64,000 nt of DNA from an uncultured Eubacteriales bacterium. Its GTDB lineage: Bacteria; Bacillota; Clostridia; Oscillospirales; CAG-272. Made by a program: the position numbers and the translations under genes. Position 1 is the stretch's first letter. Every line of letters begins with the position of its first letter. Positions 16,401 to 25,513 of the stretch are shown here, one piece after another. Below the pieces are notes generated by a model. That model was not told the origin of the DNA. It searched no databases and worked only from the letters and a program-made list of their open reading frames with translations. Where the stretch lies: the NCBI GenBank assembly GCA_934526185.1, contig CAKTAA010000003.1, positions 23,119-87,118 of the forward strand, given 5' to 3'.

Positions 16401-18566
16401 ATGGAATGGATTAACACAATCATCGGCACGCCGCTCGGATATCTGATGTGGCTCTGCTATCAGATCATCAGCGATTACGGAATTGCCATCATCATATTTA
16501 CCCTGCTGACAAAAGTCGTCATGTTTCCCATTTCCCTGCTGGTACAGAAAAATTCCATAAAACTGGTAAAAATGAAACCGGAGCTCGACGCGCTACGATA
16601 TCAATACATCGACGACAAGGATGCATACTTCGACGCGCAGGCCGCGCTTTATAAGAAAGAAAAATACAGCCCGATGGCCGGTGTCTGGCCGCTGCTGCTT
16701 CAGCTTCCCATCATTTTCGGACTAATTGATGTGGTGTACAAACCGCTGAAGCATCTGCTGCACATGCCGTCCTCTACAATCGATGCGTTTGTGAGAAAGG
16801 CCGGCGAAATTCTCGGAACCTCAGATCTTGGCTCCTCTCCTCAGCTCAAAGTGGTGGAGCTGCTATCAAACGCTGACAATGTACCGCGCTTTTTAGAACT
16901 TCAGGACAGTCTCAGCGGTGTGGATGTCGCCTCGTCGATTTCCTCAATTCAAAGCGTACAGATGAACTTTTTCGGAATCAACCTGGCGGCGACGCCGAAC
17001 CTGTCTCTTTCGCTGCTGCTTCTGATACCGATTTTGGCCGGACTCTCGGCGCTTGTTATGTGCGTCATCCAAAACCGTATCAACGTTTTGCAGGTAGAAC
17101 AGAACAAGCTGTCGCAATGGGGCATGACGCTCTTCATGATAGCCTTTTCCACCTATTTCGCCTTTCTCGTACCGGCTGGTGTAGGGCTGTACTGGATTTT
17201 CGGCAACCTATTCTCCATCGGTGTAATGTACCTTGTGAATCTCATATACAATCCCAAAAAGTATATTGATTACAAGGCGCTGGCTGAAATAAAGCGGAAA
17301 ACGGCGCAGGAAAAGGAAACCGCAAAACGGAACAGGAAGCTCGCAAAAAAATATTACAAAGCCTTCTGCCGCCCGGAGAATCTTGAACATATGAAGCTGA
17401 TGTTCTACGCGGAGGGCGCCGGCTACTACAAATATTTTTCCAGCCTCATTGATCATATTCTGAAAAATTCCAAGCTGAAAATCCATTATGTGACCAGCGC
17501 TCCCGATGATCCCATCTTTGAATGCGGAGAGGAAAGAATCATCCCCTATTACGTCGATGAAACACGTCTGATATCCCTTATGATGAAGGTGGAGGCGGAT
17601 ATGGTGGTCATGACCACGCCTGATTTGGAAAAATACCACATCAAGCGGTCGCGCGTGCGCAAGGACGTAGAATATGTATACATAGATCACGGGTGTACCA
17701 GCATCAATCTGACATACAGAACAGGCGCCTTTGACTACTTCGACACGATTTTCGCGGTTAGTCAGGCACAAGCCGACGAGATCCGTGCAATTGAGAAGCT
17801 GCGCGGCACAAAAGAAAAACACATTGTTGAATACGGCTACGGTCTGATCGATCAGATGATTGAATCCTACAAGGCGTGGCAAGCGGAGGAAGGCGCACAG
17901 CCATGTTCCCAAAAGCCGACAATCCTGATAGCGCCCTCCTGGCAGTATGACAACATCATGGACAGTTGTCTGGATGCACTTGTCGACGCTCTGCGGGATA
18001 AAGATTTCAGGATAATCATTCGTCCGCATCCGCAGTACATCCGGCGGTTTCCCATGAAAATGCAGGAGATCATCGGAAAATATCAGTCGTACTTCAGTGA
18101 GGATTTTATCATCCAGACGGATTTTTCATCCAATTCAACCGTATATACCGCAGACCTGCTGATTACGGACTGGTCCGCCATTTCCTATGAATTCAGCTTT
18201 ACAACAAACAAGCCGACGCTGTTCATCAATACGGAAATGAAAGTCGTCAACAAGGCATATAAAAAAATAAAAATTACACCGTTTGATATCACCGGACGCA
18301 GTCAGATCGGCCGTGCCATTGAAAAAAGTGAGGTATCCGGCATTGCAGAAGCAGCGGCTGAGCTGCTCGAAAATCAGGCGGCATGGGCGGAACAGATTGA
18401 CGAATTAAAACGGTCGTATTTCTTCAACCTCGGGCACAGCGGCGAAGCCGGTGCTTCCTATATCATCGGCAAACTGACCAGAAAAAAGAAGAAAAAGAAA
18501 ACGGCCGAGGTCCCCGCCGGAGATAAACCTGCAGACGGGGGAGCCACCCTGCCGGATAAAGAATAA
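16401..18566 (+). CDS. YidC-type insertase fused to CDP-glycerol glycerophosphotransferase
   Basis: Protein of 721 residues. Residues 1-285 are a YidC/Oxa1 domain: PLGYLMWLCYQIISDYGIAI, TLLTKVVMFPISLLVQKNS, SPMAGVWPLLLQLPIIFGL, and the late helices ending GVGLYWIFGNLFSIG. Residues 330-690 are a TagB/TagF-type domain: YVYIDHGCTSINLTYRTGAF, ILIAPSWQYDN, IIIRPHPQYIRRFP, LLITDWSAISYEFSF. A lysine-rich tail closes it. The frame is open throughout with no stop between domains, and AAAGGAAAC precedes the ATG. Fusing a membrane insertase to a polymerase that uses CDP-activated polyols is unusual. The YidC part may anchor or guide lipid-linked polymer synthesis. Confidence 0.88.
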   Translation: MEWINTIIGTPLGYLMWLCYQIISDYGIAIIIFTLLTKVVMFPISLLVQKNSIKLVKMKPELDALRYQYIDDKDAYFDAQAALYKKEKYSPMAGVWPLLLQLPIIFGLIDVVYKPLKHLLHMPSSTIDAFVRKAGEILGTSDLGSSPQLKVVELLSNADNVPRFLELQDSLSGVDVASSISSIQSVQMNFFGINLAATPNLSLSLLLLIPILAGLSALVMCVIQNRINVLQVEQNKLSQWGMTLFMIAFSTYFAFLVPAGVGLYWIFGNLFSIGVMYLVNLIYNPKKYIDYKALAEIKRKTAQEKETAKRNRKLAKKYYKAFCRPENLEHMKLMFYAEGAGYYKYFSSLIDHILKNSKLKIHYVTSAPDDPIFECGEERIIPYYVDETRLISLMMKVEADMVVMTTPDLEKYHIKRSRVRKDVEYVYIDHGCTSINLTYRTGAFDYFDTIFAVSQAQADEIRAIEKLRGTKEKHIVEYGYGLIDQMIESYKAWQAEEGAQPCSQKPTILIAPSWQYDNIMDSCLDALVDALRDKDFRIIIRPHPQYIRRFPMKMQEIIGKYQSYFSEDFIIQTDFSSNSTVYTADLLITDWSAISYEFSFTTNKPTLFINTEMKVVNKAYKKIKITPFDITGRSQIGRAIEKSEVSGIAEAAAELLENQAAWAEQIDELKRSYFFNLGHSGEAGASYIIGKLTRKKKKKKTAEVPAGDKPADGGATLPDKE

Positions 18567-18577
18567 GATAATCAGCT

Positions 18578-18612
18578 CCCGGCGCGTCTCTGTTTGGCAA
18601 AGACGCGCCGGG
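18578..18612 (+). terminator. Terminator-like hairpin after the YidC fusion gene
   Basis: 12-bp stem CCCGGCGCGTCT (18578-18589) with its complement at 18601-18612. It lies 11 nt after the stop codon. Confidence 0.6.
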
Positions 18613-18619
18613 AATATCT

Positions 18620-18656
18620 GGGGCGAGCCGCCGGACAAAGTCCGGCGGCTCGCCCC
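18620..18656. terminator. Bidirectional terminator between surface genes and biosynthetic cluster
   Basis: Perfect 17-bp stem GGGGCGAGCCGCCGGAC around AAA, between two convergent operons. It marks the left edge of the 40-kb minus-strand cluster. Confidence 0.75.
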
Positions 18657-18691
18657 CCCTTATCGTACTATGCAAAAATACTGTGCCCGTT

Positions 18692-19129
18692 TTATTGTTC
18701 ATTATATCCCTTACGGTAAAGCGTAAGCCGGCAGGACGAACACAGTGTTTCTTTTACATACAGACAGCAATCCATACGGTACAGCGCCCCGTGGCTTGCG
18801 ACAAGCACCGCAGTTGTGTCCGCCCTGCAGCCGGGCCTGACCTGCCTTCTGAATTCAGCGCCGTTTATATGGGTGAGCAGCGGCGTCGCACTCCCTGTTT
18901 TTTCTTCACGGAACAGACCGCACGCGCACTGCGCCATAATCTCGCACAGGATAACCCCGGGCACTATCGGATTTCCGGGGTAGTGTCCGTCAAAAAACCA
19001 TTCGTCGCCACGAAAGGTATATGAGCCACATACCCTGTCCTCCGATTCCGGAATGAGCCGGTCCAGCAAAAGCATACTGCCCCTGTGCGGCAGGACATTC
19101 GTGATTTCGTCACCCTCCAGTATTTTCAT
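18692..19129 (-). CDS. FabZ-like 3-hydroxyacyl-ACP dehydratase
   Basis: Hotdog-fold dehydratase of 145 residues, predicted to remove water from a 3-hydroxyacyl thioester on an ACP. The core VLPHRGSMLLLDR and GHYPGNPIVPGV (His49) with Glu63 in LCEIMAQ match the FabZ catalytic pair. It is the last gene of the cluster, about 17 kb from the ketosynthases but on the same strand and in the same run of genes. No ketoreductase is seen in the cluster, so the 3-hydroxy substrate would need FabG from primary metabolism or another enzyme. Confidence 0.85.
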   Translation of the reverse strand: MKILEGDEITNVLPHRGSMLLLDRLIPESEDRVCGSYTFRGDEWFFDGHYPGNPIVPGVILCEIMAQCACGLFREEKTGSATPLLTHINGAEFRRQVRPGCRADTTAVLVASHGALYRMDCCLYVKETLCSSCRLTLYRKGYNEQ

Positions 19130-19172
19130 AGATTCTCCGTATCTTTTTTCGCCTGCGCCGGTATTTGAAATG

Positions 19173-19865
19173 TTATCTCCCGTTCAGGGACAGCAATCCG
19201 TACAAATCTTTCAAATTTTCAATTATACAAATCCCCCTCGGCTTTTTGGGGTAACTGCGTGCCGCAAGTACGGCATGCCATCCCATATCCTCTGCCGGCA
19301 GAATATCTTCGGTCAGCGAGTCCCCGACCATCAGTGTGCGCCGGGAATCAAGCGCGTACTGAGCCGCTGCACGTTCAAAAAATGCTTTCTGCGGTTTGTT
19401 CACCTGAAGATCCTCCGACGAGCAGATAAAGTCAGGCACAAAGCCCTGACGCTGCACAGAATGAAGCAGAACGTCGTTATCTGCGTTGGTAAGCAGCCCC
19501 ACTCTCCATTTTTTCCGCAGCACTGACAGGACTTCATGCGCTTCTCGGAACGCCGGCGGTTCTGTAAACAGTTTTCCGAGCAGCGTACGGAAAGCCTCTT
19601 CGTCGCCTCTTACAGCAAAGGTCCGGCACGCATGCAGATAGCTCTGTGCGAGAACCTCCGCTCCCCGCAGAAACGGCTTCCCCTCTGCCGTCAGCTTCAG
19701 ACGGCGCTTGGCAAAGCAATAATAAAAAGCTTCCTCCGAATCCGCTTGTCCCCGTGCGGCCAGACGCTGCCCAAACCATTGACGAATCCTTACAAACGGC
19801 TCGCCCATATCCACCAGCGTTCCGTAATAATCAAAGCATATGGTATCGACACTGAAACGCTTCAA
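19173..19865 (-). CDS. HAD-superfamily hydrolase
   Basis: Protein of 230 residues, probably a cytosolic phosphatase. Motif I is CFDYYGTLVD (Asp nucleophile; second Asp replaced by Tyr, as in haloacid-dehalogenase-type members), motif II is GLLTNADND, the lysine region is VNKPQKAFFERAA and motif IV is MVGDSLTEDILPA. The start is a TTG at 19865 preceded by GGAGGAAGC. It lies in the biosynthetic operon and may remove a phosphate from an intermediate, possibly one made by the PEP-synthase-like enzyme; that link is inference. Confidence 0.8.
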   Translation of the reverse strand: MKRFSVDTICFDYYGTLVDMGEPFVRIRQWFGQRLAARGQADSEEAFYYCFAKRRLKLTAEGKPFLRGAEVLAQSYLHACRTFAVRGDEEAFRTLLGKLFTEPPAFREAHEVLSVLRKKWRVGLLTNADNDVLLHSVQRQGFVPDFICSSEDLQVNKPQKAFFERAAAQYALDSRRTLMVGDSLTEDILPAEDMGWHAVLAARSYPKKPRGICIIENLKDLYGLLSLNGR

Positions 19866-19967
19866 CGCAGCTTCCTCCTGTTTTCTCGGTACTTCATTTC
19901 ATAACGGCTGAACGCCTCTTATTCAGCCAGCCGCCGCATTTGCGGGCCGGGACATCCTGTTTTTTCC

Positions 19968-21293
19968 CTATATTCCTTCCGTTAAGCCGTTTTCTTTGAG
20001 TATCTGCCTGTTTAAGCTCTTTTCAGCGGCTGCCGCTCTGTCCAAAGCGTGAAAATACGTCATGACACGGCGGACGCGTTCAGGAGAATTGACACGGCGC
20101 AGAAGCGCCTCATACTTTTTTTCAAACGCTCCTTCCGGCAGTCCTCTCAGCTTATACAGCAGAGTGAAGCCGTCGTACAAATCCCAGTTGTCCGGCAGCT
20201 TTTCCGTCTCCTGCATCCTTCTGTAAAAGGCAGTGCCCGGAAACGGCGTAGCAACCGTAAGATTGGTACCATACATCGTGCTCTCCCATATGAACCGATA
20301 TATGTCCTCAAAGGTCTGCTCCGTATCCCTCTCAAGGCCTAAAACGAAACTCCCGATAACACCGATGCGCTGGCGCTGTATCGCTTCCACAGCCTCATAT
20401 CTCTCCTGTATTCTGCTTTTCTTAAAGCCAGACGGATTGACTGTCCGCAGAGCCTCAGCGTCCAGACTCTCGAATCCGATAAGCAATTTTCGGCAGCCGG
20501 CGTCATACAGCCTGCTGAGAATATCTTTCCGCCTGTAAACCGATATATCTGTAAAGGCATACCAACGCACCCCCGTCCGGCTGAGAAGATCCAGGAGCGC
20601 ATGGACGTCTCTGTGCCCTGTGAAAAAGTTGTCGTCGGTAAAAAAAACGAACGGATTTTTAAACAGACGGACAAGCTGCGCAAGCTCTTTTTCTGCCTGC
20701 TCCGGATCTTTTCTCCTCACCCTGCCCCCGTAAATTGCCGTGGAAAGGCAGAATTCGCAGCGGTGCGGACAGCCGCGGGACAACTGGATTGGCATACTGG
20801 AATAGGGATATTTTGCCGCCAGCTCATAGAGAGGGAGCGGCGATTCCGACAGAGGCGGTTTCTGTTCATCCGAATACAGCCGTTTGCCGCTGTCCGAAAG
20901 AAAATCGCCGATGCTTCGCTCCGCCTCCCCGACAAATACGGCGTCCGCATGCTTCAGCGCTTCTTCCGGCAGCATAGTTGCGTGCGGCCCGCCCATTATG
21001 ACACGCATTCCCCGCTTCTGAAACTGCTCGGCAAGTACATACGCCTTTCGAACCTGCGGCGTCGTCGGAGACAGGAATACGCAATCGTACCTTGTCTGCG
21101 GCAGGGTATCGTATTCTAAATCAACATAATCAACATCATATTTCGGCGCCAACAGTGCTCCGACTGTCAAAAGGCCGAGATGAGGCATGTTCCACAGCCG
21201 GCGCCGCGACCGGTATTCTGCCAGCTCCTCAAGGGATGCAGAGCGAGGATTGCGGCTTCTGTGTTCAAGCGAAAGCAGCAGGGCTTTGGGCAT
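19968..21293 (-). CDS. Cobalamin-type radical SAM enzyme 1 (HpnJ/HpnP-like)
   Basis: Protein of 441 residues; the ATG at 21293 follows AAAGGAG. The N-terminal Rossmann-like B12-binding domain (1-150) includes RVIMGGPHATMLPEEALKHAD and VFVGEAERS. The radical SAM barrel carries the cluster motif CPHRCEFC near residue 176, then FVFFTDDNFFTG, CRKLLIGFESLD and GVIGSFVLGLERD. The C-terminal region (from about 370) matches the DUF4070-type tail of hopanoid and BchE-like enzymes. Expected chemistry is methylation, cyclisation or rearrangement at unactivated carbon. It is one of six such proteins in the cluster and more divergent than the three closest paralogues. Confidence 0.85.
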   Translation of the reverse strand: MPKALLLSLEHRSRNPRSASLEELAEYRSRRRLWNMPHLGLLTVGALLAPKYDVDYVDLEYDTLPQTRYDCVFLSPTTPQVRKAYVLAEQFQKRGMRVIMGGPHATMLPEEALKHADAVFVGEAERSIGDFLSDSGKRLYSDEQKPPLSESPLPLYELAAKYPYSSMPIQLSRGCPHRCEFCLSTAIYGGRVRRKDPEQAEKELAQLVRLFKNPFVFFTDDNFFTGHRDVHALLDLLSRTGVRWYAFTDISVYRRKDILSRLYDAGCRKLLIGFESLDAEALRTVNPSGFKKSRIQERYEAVEAIQRQRIGVIGSFVLGLERDTEQTFEDIYRFIWESTMYGTNLTVATPFPGTAFYRRMQETEKLPDNWDLYDGFTLLYKLRGLPEGAFEKKYEALLRRVNSPERVRRVMTYFHALDRAAAAEKSLNRQILKENGLTEGI

Positions 21294-21382
21294 ATGATTT
21301 TGACTCCTTTCGCCGATAAAATGAAACTGCACGGCGCAGCATACGACGCCATTCGATCTTCCGTCCTCCGGTCCGGCGTCGT

Positions 21383-22213
21383 TTATGACGGCGCGAAATC
21401 TGACGGTGCAAGACAGTAAACACAATGCGTCAGCGTATCGGTAAATACAATCCGTCCGTCTGAAAGCTGTGTGACAGCTCCTATATGCCCCGGACGTCCG
21501 AATCCCCATTCCCGGAATTTTCTGCGATCCACCGCCGCTGCAATCTCCCCGCTTTCGACATTTAGGTGAAAAAGGGCGCGTGTCTCGCTGAACCAGATAT
21601 TGCCCGCCGTGTCTGCCAACACGGATATGGGTTTGTGTCCGCAAAGCTCAAATGTATGTAACTTTCCCGTCTCCGTATGGTAACGCCGAATGCACGCGTA
21701 CGCTGCGTCCGCAACATACAGGATACCCCGATCATAAAAGATCCCGTACGGCTCCCCGCAGGGAATTCCGCGGAGAACCGTCATCTCCAGATTTCGATCT
21801 ATTACACAAATTCTTTTGTTTAAAAAATCCGCTGCATAAAGGTTGTCTCCCTCTCCCCACGCAATACCTCCGGGGAGCCTCAGCGTCAGCCGACCGCGCG
21901 TCCGCAGCTTTTGCCAGCCAGCCGGCTTCTCATAGACGTAAACCGCGTTTTCCTCCGCGTCGGTCACGGCAATACGCCCCTCCTTTACGCTGACGGCCAG
22001 AGGCTTCACAGGCTTGGCACAGCCTGCGCCGGCTCCAAGAGTCCGCAGGCTTCCGTCCGCCTCGCAAAAAGCGGCAACTCTGCCGTTTTCCATATCGCAG
22101 ATATACAGCAGCTTTTCTCCGCTGTCATAGGCTGCGCCGGAGGGCCTTTGCAGCCCGCCTTCCGCGCCTATCCATCTTTCCGCTCTGTAAACGATTGACG
22201 TCGTGCCGTTCAT
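21383..22213 (-). CDS. NHL-repeat beta-propeller protein
   Basis: Protein of 276 residues built of about six NHL-type blades, for example RPSGAAYDSGEKLLYICDME, PGGIAWGEGDNLYAADFLNK, EPYGIFYDRGILYVADAAYA and ISVLADTAGNIWFSET. It has no signal peptide, so it should be cytosolic. Its start overlaps the end of the ACP gene by 4 nt (ATGA), so the two are made together; it may be a scaffold or a substrate-binding partner for the carrier protein. It resembles the propeller parts of the two GGDEF-NHL fusions in the cluster but lacks the GGDEF part. Catalytic function unknown. Confidence 0.75.
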   Translation of the reverse strand: MNGTTSIVYRAERWIGAEGGLQRPSGAAYDSGEKLLYICDMENGRVAAFCEADGSLRTLGAGAGCAKPVKPLAVSVKEGRIAVTDAEENAVYVYEKPAGWQKLRTRGRLTLRLPGGIAWGEGDNLYAADFLNKRICVIDRNLEMTVLRGIPCGEPYGIFYDRGILYVADAAYACIRRYHTETGKLHTFELCGHKPISVLADTAGNIWFSETRALFHLNVESGEIAAAVDRRKFREWGFGRPGHIGAVTQLSDGRIVFTDTLTHCVYCLAPSDFAPS

Positions 22214-22464
22214 GCGTCGATATACCCTCGGACAAGAGAGGCAAATGAGGCAATGTCGCGTATCTTATCCATATTCAAATCGCTGTCGTCGATTTCAATA
22301 TCATACGCCTCTTCAATTTCTACAAGAATGGACAGTGCCAAAATGGAGTCGATTCCAAGCGCCAGCAGCGGCGTGTCATAGGCAAGCGCCTCCGCCTTGC
22401 TCTTATCCTTCATTCGGGACGCAATGATCTGCTTTACCTTTTCCTCTACCGTGTTGTTCTGCAT
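22210..22464 (-). CDS. Acyl carrier protein 2
   Basis: Protein of 84 residues with the helix-II motif LLALGIDSILALSILVEIEE; Ser40 is the phosphopantetheine site. AGAGGAG lies 10 nt upstream of the ATG at 22464. It should be activated by the Sfp-type transferase at the other end of the cluster. It overlaps the NHL gene by 4 nt. With a second ACP next to the ketosynthases, the pathway probably holds two different chains or stages on separate carriers. Confidence 0.9.
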   Translation of the reverse strand: MQNNTVEEKVKQIIASRMKDKSKAEALAYDTPLLALGIDSILALSILVEIEEAYDIEIDDSDLNMDKIRDIASFASLVRGYIDA

Positions 22465-22482
22465 ACAGCATGCTCCTCTCTT

Positions 22483-24072
22483 TTACGTATCTGCGCCGAA
22501 TCGGCGGCAGTCCTGTGATTTTTCATGTATGGATTCCCCGCTGATTCCGGAAAGCGGAACGCGGAGCACACGGCTGTTGGCGCCGTCAAGAATCATCAGA
22601 TTATTGCCGTTGATACACAGGGAGTTCGGGTTGGCCAGCCGTGTGTCTGATGCGTCTCCGGCCGGACTGTACCCTGCGCCAAGGCCGCCAGCCAGCGTGA
22701 AAATGCGGCGATCGCTCTTTCGGACAATTCTTACGCTGTGGCTGCCGGATTCCGAAATGTACAGATTTCCCGATGCATCCGTACATACTGCCGACGGCCG
22801 ATTCAGTACAGCACACAATGCATCTCCTCCGTCGCCGCGTCCTCCGCTCCCTCCTCCGGCAGCAGTCCGGATTTTTCCGGTACAAAGATTTACCGCACGG
22901 ATGCGATGATTGAGATAATCCGCTATGTACAGCACCTCCGCCCGAGAATCGATGCATATGCCGTAGATTTCCTGAAACGATGCCTCGGCGGCAGCGCCGC
23001 CGTCACCCGAAAATCCAAAGCGCCCGCTGCCTGCAAAGGTCTCAATGATGCCCTCTGCTGAAATACGACGCACGACATTATTTGCTATATCATTGATATA
23101 CAGATTTCCGTGTTTGTCAGAGGCCACGCCTCCGGGCTTGTTCAGAGATGCACACGCGGCCGGTCCGCCGTCTCCGCCGAACCCCGCCTTTCCGGTTCCG
23201 CAAACAATGTGCACCCGTCTCACGCTTCCTGTCCTTCCGATATTTTCCAGCATGACAAGCTGATCGTTTCCGGTATCTGCGACAAACAGGCGATTTTCGA
23301 TTGCATGCAGTGCCGTAGGCTTGTTCAGGCGCCCGCTTTCCGCCCTGCCACAGCCACTTCCGCCAAAGACAGGAAAAACGCGGCCGCCGCGGAGCATGAC
23401 AACGCGGTGATTGTTTTGATCCGCTATATAAATGGCATCTGTCACAGGAGATGCGGCGACCGCCTGCGGCTCCCAGAAAAGCGCTGTTTCCGCCGCTCCC
23501 CGGGAGGAGCATCCGGCATGTCCCCAAGCTCCGGCCTCATGGATGAGAGGTAGCGACGGTTCCAGCAGCACCCGCCCCTTATCCGGCTCCGCCTCGCTGC
23601 TGTACGTCTGTACGCAATTTCTCCTCCTTGCTTTTGCCAGAAGCAGCGCAGTATAGGCTTTACCTATCGTTCTCTCGGCCCGGTCTCCGCTGCTGCTCTC
23701 CGCAATGCCGGCGCTGAAGGTCAGACGGATCTTTTCATATCCCTCGCCGCCGGATAAAAGGCCCGCAAAGAACCGTTCCTTTCTGAACGCCGCCAGCGTG
23801 CCGCGGGCCATGCTTTCCGCCGCAGCTTTGTCTTTTTTTCGGAAGATAATCAGAAATTCGTCCCCGCCCGGCTCGTACAGCAGAGCCTCATTTTCAAAGA
23901 CAGAGCAGAAAAAAGCTGTTATCCGCCGCATTACAGTTCTGCATACATCGGGCGGAAACTTTATGCAGTATCTGAGAAAAAAATCGACGTCAATAAAAAG
24001 CAAACTGTACGGCCCTGTTTCTGCCGCGAGAACACGCTCCGCTTTCTGTCTCAATCTTTCAATGCTGATCAT
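22483..24072 (-). CDS. GGDEF domain fused to NHL beta-propeller (first)
   Basis: Protein of 529 residues with GGAGGA upstream of the ATG. Residues 20-160 are GGDEF-like: LLFIDVDFFLRYC (metal Asp pair) and YEPGGDEFLIIF, with GGDEF at 69-73. The usual ND..GH..GD guanine/phosphate segment between them is lost, so cyclase activity is doubtful. Residues 215-520 are NHL blades such as TDAIYIADQNNHRVVMLRGG, NKPGGVASDKHGNLYINDIA and GICIDSRAEVLYIADYLNHR. No helix or signal peptide is visible, so it is cytosolic. The fusion is unusual; it may be a nucleotide-responsive scaffold for the pathway. Confidence 0.8.
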   Translation of the reverse strand: MISIERLRQKAERVLAAETGPYSLLFIDVDFFLRYCIKFPPDVCRTVMRRITAFFCSVFENEALLYEPGGDEFLIIFRKKDKAAAESMARGTLAAFRKERFFAGLLSGGEGYEKIRLTFSAGIAESSSGDRAERTIGKAYTALLLAKARRRNCVQTYSSEAEPDKGRVLLEPSLPLIHEAGAWGHAGCSSRGAAETALFWEPQAVAASPVTDAIYIADQNNHRVVMLRGGRVFPVFGGSGCGRAESGRLNKPTALHAIENRLFVADTGNDQLVMLENIGRTGSVRRVHIVCGTGKAGFGGDGGPAACASLNKPGGVASDKHGNLYINDIANNVVRRISAEGIIETFAGSGRFGFSGDGGAAAEASFQEIYGICIDSRAEVLYIADYLNHRIRAVNLCTGKIRTAAGGGSGGRGDGGDALCAVLNRPSAVCTDASGNLYISESGSHSVRIVRKSDRRIFTLAGGLGAGYSPAGDASDTRLANPNSLCINGNNLMILDGANSRVLRVPLSGISGESIHEKSQDCRRFGADT

Positions 24073-24106
24073 ACAGGATTTTCCTCCAAATAAAAACAGG
24101 CTGCCG

Positions 24107-25486
24107 TTACGATTTTACAGCATTTTGGCGCATGCCGCCTACAAAATTTTCCATCCCCGGAGAAAGGCGCCTTGTCCCGAAGAAAGCAAGCGAGCGATTG
24201 ATCTTCCGCCGCAGCTTCTCCGAAATCCACGGTGTCTGAATTTTATCATAGGTAAACGACGCCCATCCCTCAAGCGACTGCGGAAAACGCATCCCGTAAG
24301 CCTGAGCCGTCTCGTACAGCGGCGTCCCTAAATACGGTGAAAAAGCGAACAGGAGAATTTCCGCCTGAGGACAAACCGCGCGCACCTCACTGATGAGGGC
24401 AAGCGTGTTCTCCGTGTCTTTTTCCGGATTCCAGGGAAACCCGACCATGAAGGACAGCGTCGGCCGGACGCCAAACGACACGCAGCGCCGCACAAGCTCA
24501 AGAACCTCCCCGTTGGTATGGCGCTTGTTCAGATGCCTGAGCACATCGGCATCTCCGGATTCCACGCCCGCGATAACCCGGTAAAATCCGCTGTCCGTCA
24601 GCGCCTTCAGCTCCTGATGCGTAAACTTTAAAAACTGCCGGACAGCGGAGGCGCCGTCCCACCTGAGCTCCAGACAGCCCGCCCGCAGCATTTCGGAAAA
24701 TTTCAGAGCTCGCTCCCGATCTACGAAAAAATTGTTGTCAAAGAAGTGAACGGCGTCTATATCATACTGTTCCTTCAGGTATTTCAGATCCCAGTACACG
24801 TTCTCACACCCCAGCCCCTGCCAGCGCCTTTTGAACACAGCGCCGATAGAGCAAAACGTACAGGCATACGGACATCCGCGGCTCGACTCGTATCCGAGAA
24901 TCCTCCGGTTTCCCCACCCTTCATGTATATATTCAGGCATCCGGAGATAGCGGTATCCCCCGCGCATGCTCTTCGGAATCGGCATCCGCTCCGTTTTTTC
25001 TGTCTTTCCGATGATGATCCCGCCTTCCGGCAATTTGTAAGCCACACCCGGCATATCGAAAGGCTCCTCGCCCCGCTTCAGCCTGTCCAACAAGCGCGGA
25101 AGGATCCTCTCTCCCTGACCGATGACAACAATATCCACAAGCGTATGCATAAGTGTTTCACCAGGCATCAGACTCGGGTGCCAACCGCCCCAGATCAGTC
25201 TGATTTCCGGCGCAAGATCTCTTACCCGCCGGGCAAAGCGCAGGCCGTTGGTAATCTGAGCGCTGGTTGTCGCGCTGATGCCGACGGCAAACACATCCCG
25301 CAGCCGCTCGGCAAGCTCACCGGTCTGGAAGGAACCATCCTTTAACCGTTCGTCAATAACTTCCACTTCAAACCGTGCGCCCACGGCCTCTGCAAGCGCA
25401 GCCACTGACAGAGGGATATCCGTATACAGCGGCGCCTCCGTCCCCTCGCTCTCAAACGACGGATAAAACAGCAGAACCTTATGCAT
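24107..25486 (-). CDS. Cobalamin-type radical SAM enzyme 2
   Basis: Protein of 459 residues; the ATG at 25486 follows GGAGGAATTC. The B12-binding-like N-terminal domain (1-150) contains IRLIWGGWHPSLMPGETLMH and VVIGQGERILPRLL. The radical SAM core has CPYACTFC near residue 207, HFFDNNFFVDRERAL, YRVIAGVESGDADVLRHLNK and PTLSFMVGFPW. Its C-terminus (FASFTYDK-like region, here GWASFTYDKIQTPW) differs from the other five, so it belongs to a separate branch of B12-binding radical SAM proteins. It is followed at 21-28 nt by the TetR gene upstream in the same operon. Confidence 0.85.
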   Translation of the reverse strand: MHKVLLFYPSFESEGTEAPLYTDIPLSVAALAEAVGARFEVEVIDERLKDGSFQTGELAERLRDVFAVGISATTSAQITNGLRFARRVRDLAPEIRLIWGGWHPSLMPGETLMHTLVDIVVIGQGERILPRLLDRLKRGEEPFDMPGVAYKLPEGGIIIGKTEKTERMPIPKSMRGGYRYLRMPEYIHEGWGNRRILGYESSRGCPYACTFCSIGAVFKRRWQGLGCENVYWDLKYLKEQYDIDAVHFFDNNFFVDRERALKFSEMLRAGCLELRWDGASAVRQFLKFTHQELKALTDSGFYRVIAGVESGDADVLRHLNKRHTNGEVLELVRRCVSFGVRPTLSFMVGFPWNPEKDTENTLALISEVRAVCPQAEILLFAFSPYLGTPLYETAQAYGMRFPQSLEGWASFTYDKIQTPWISEKLRRKINRSLAFFGTRRLSPGMENFVGGMRQNAVKS

Positions 25487-25513
25487 AGAATTCCTCCAAT
25501 CCATATCCTGGCT

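Noticed and set aside
21294..21644. N-terminal extension of radical SAM enzyme 1 (117 extra codons)
   Set aside because: The extension overlaps the upstream NHL gene, has no domain, and a strong ribosome site precedes the ATG at 21293.
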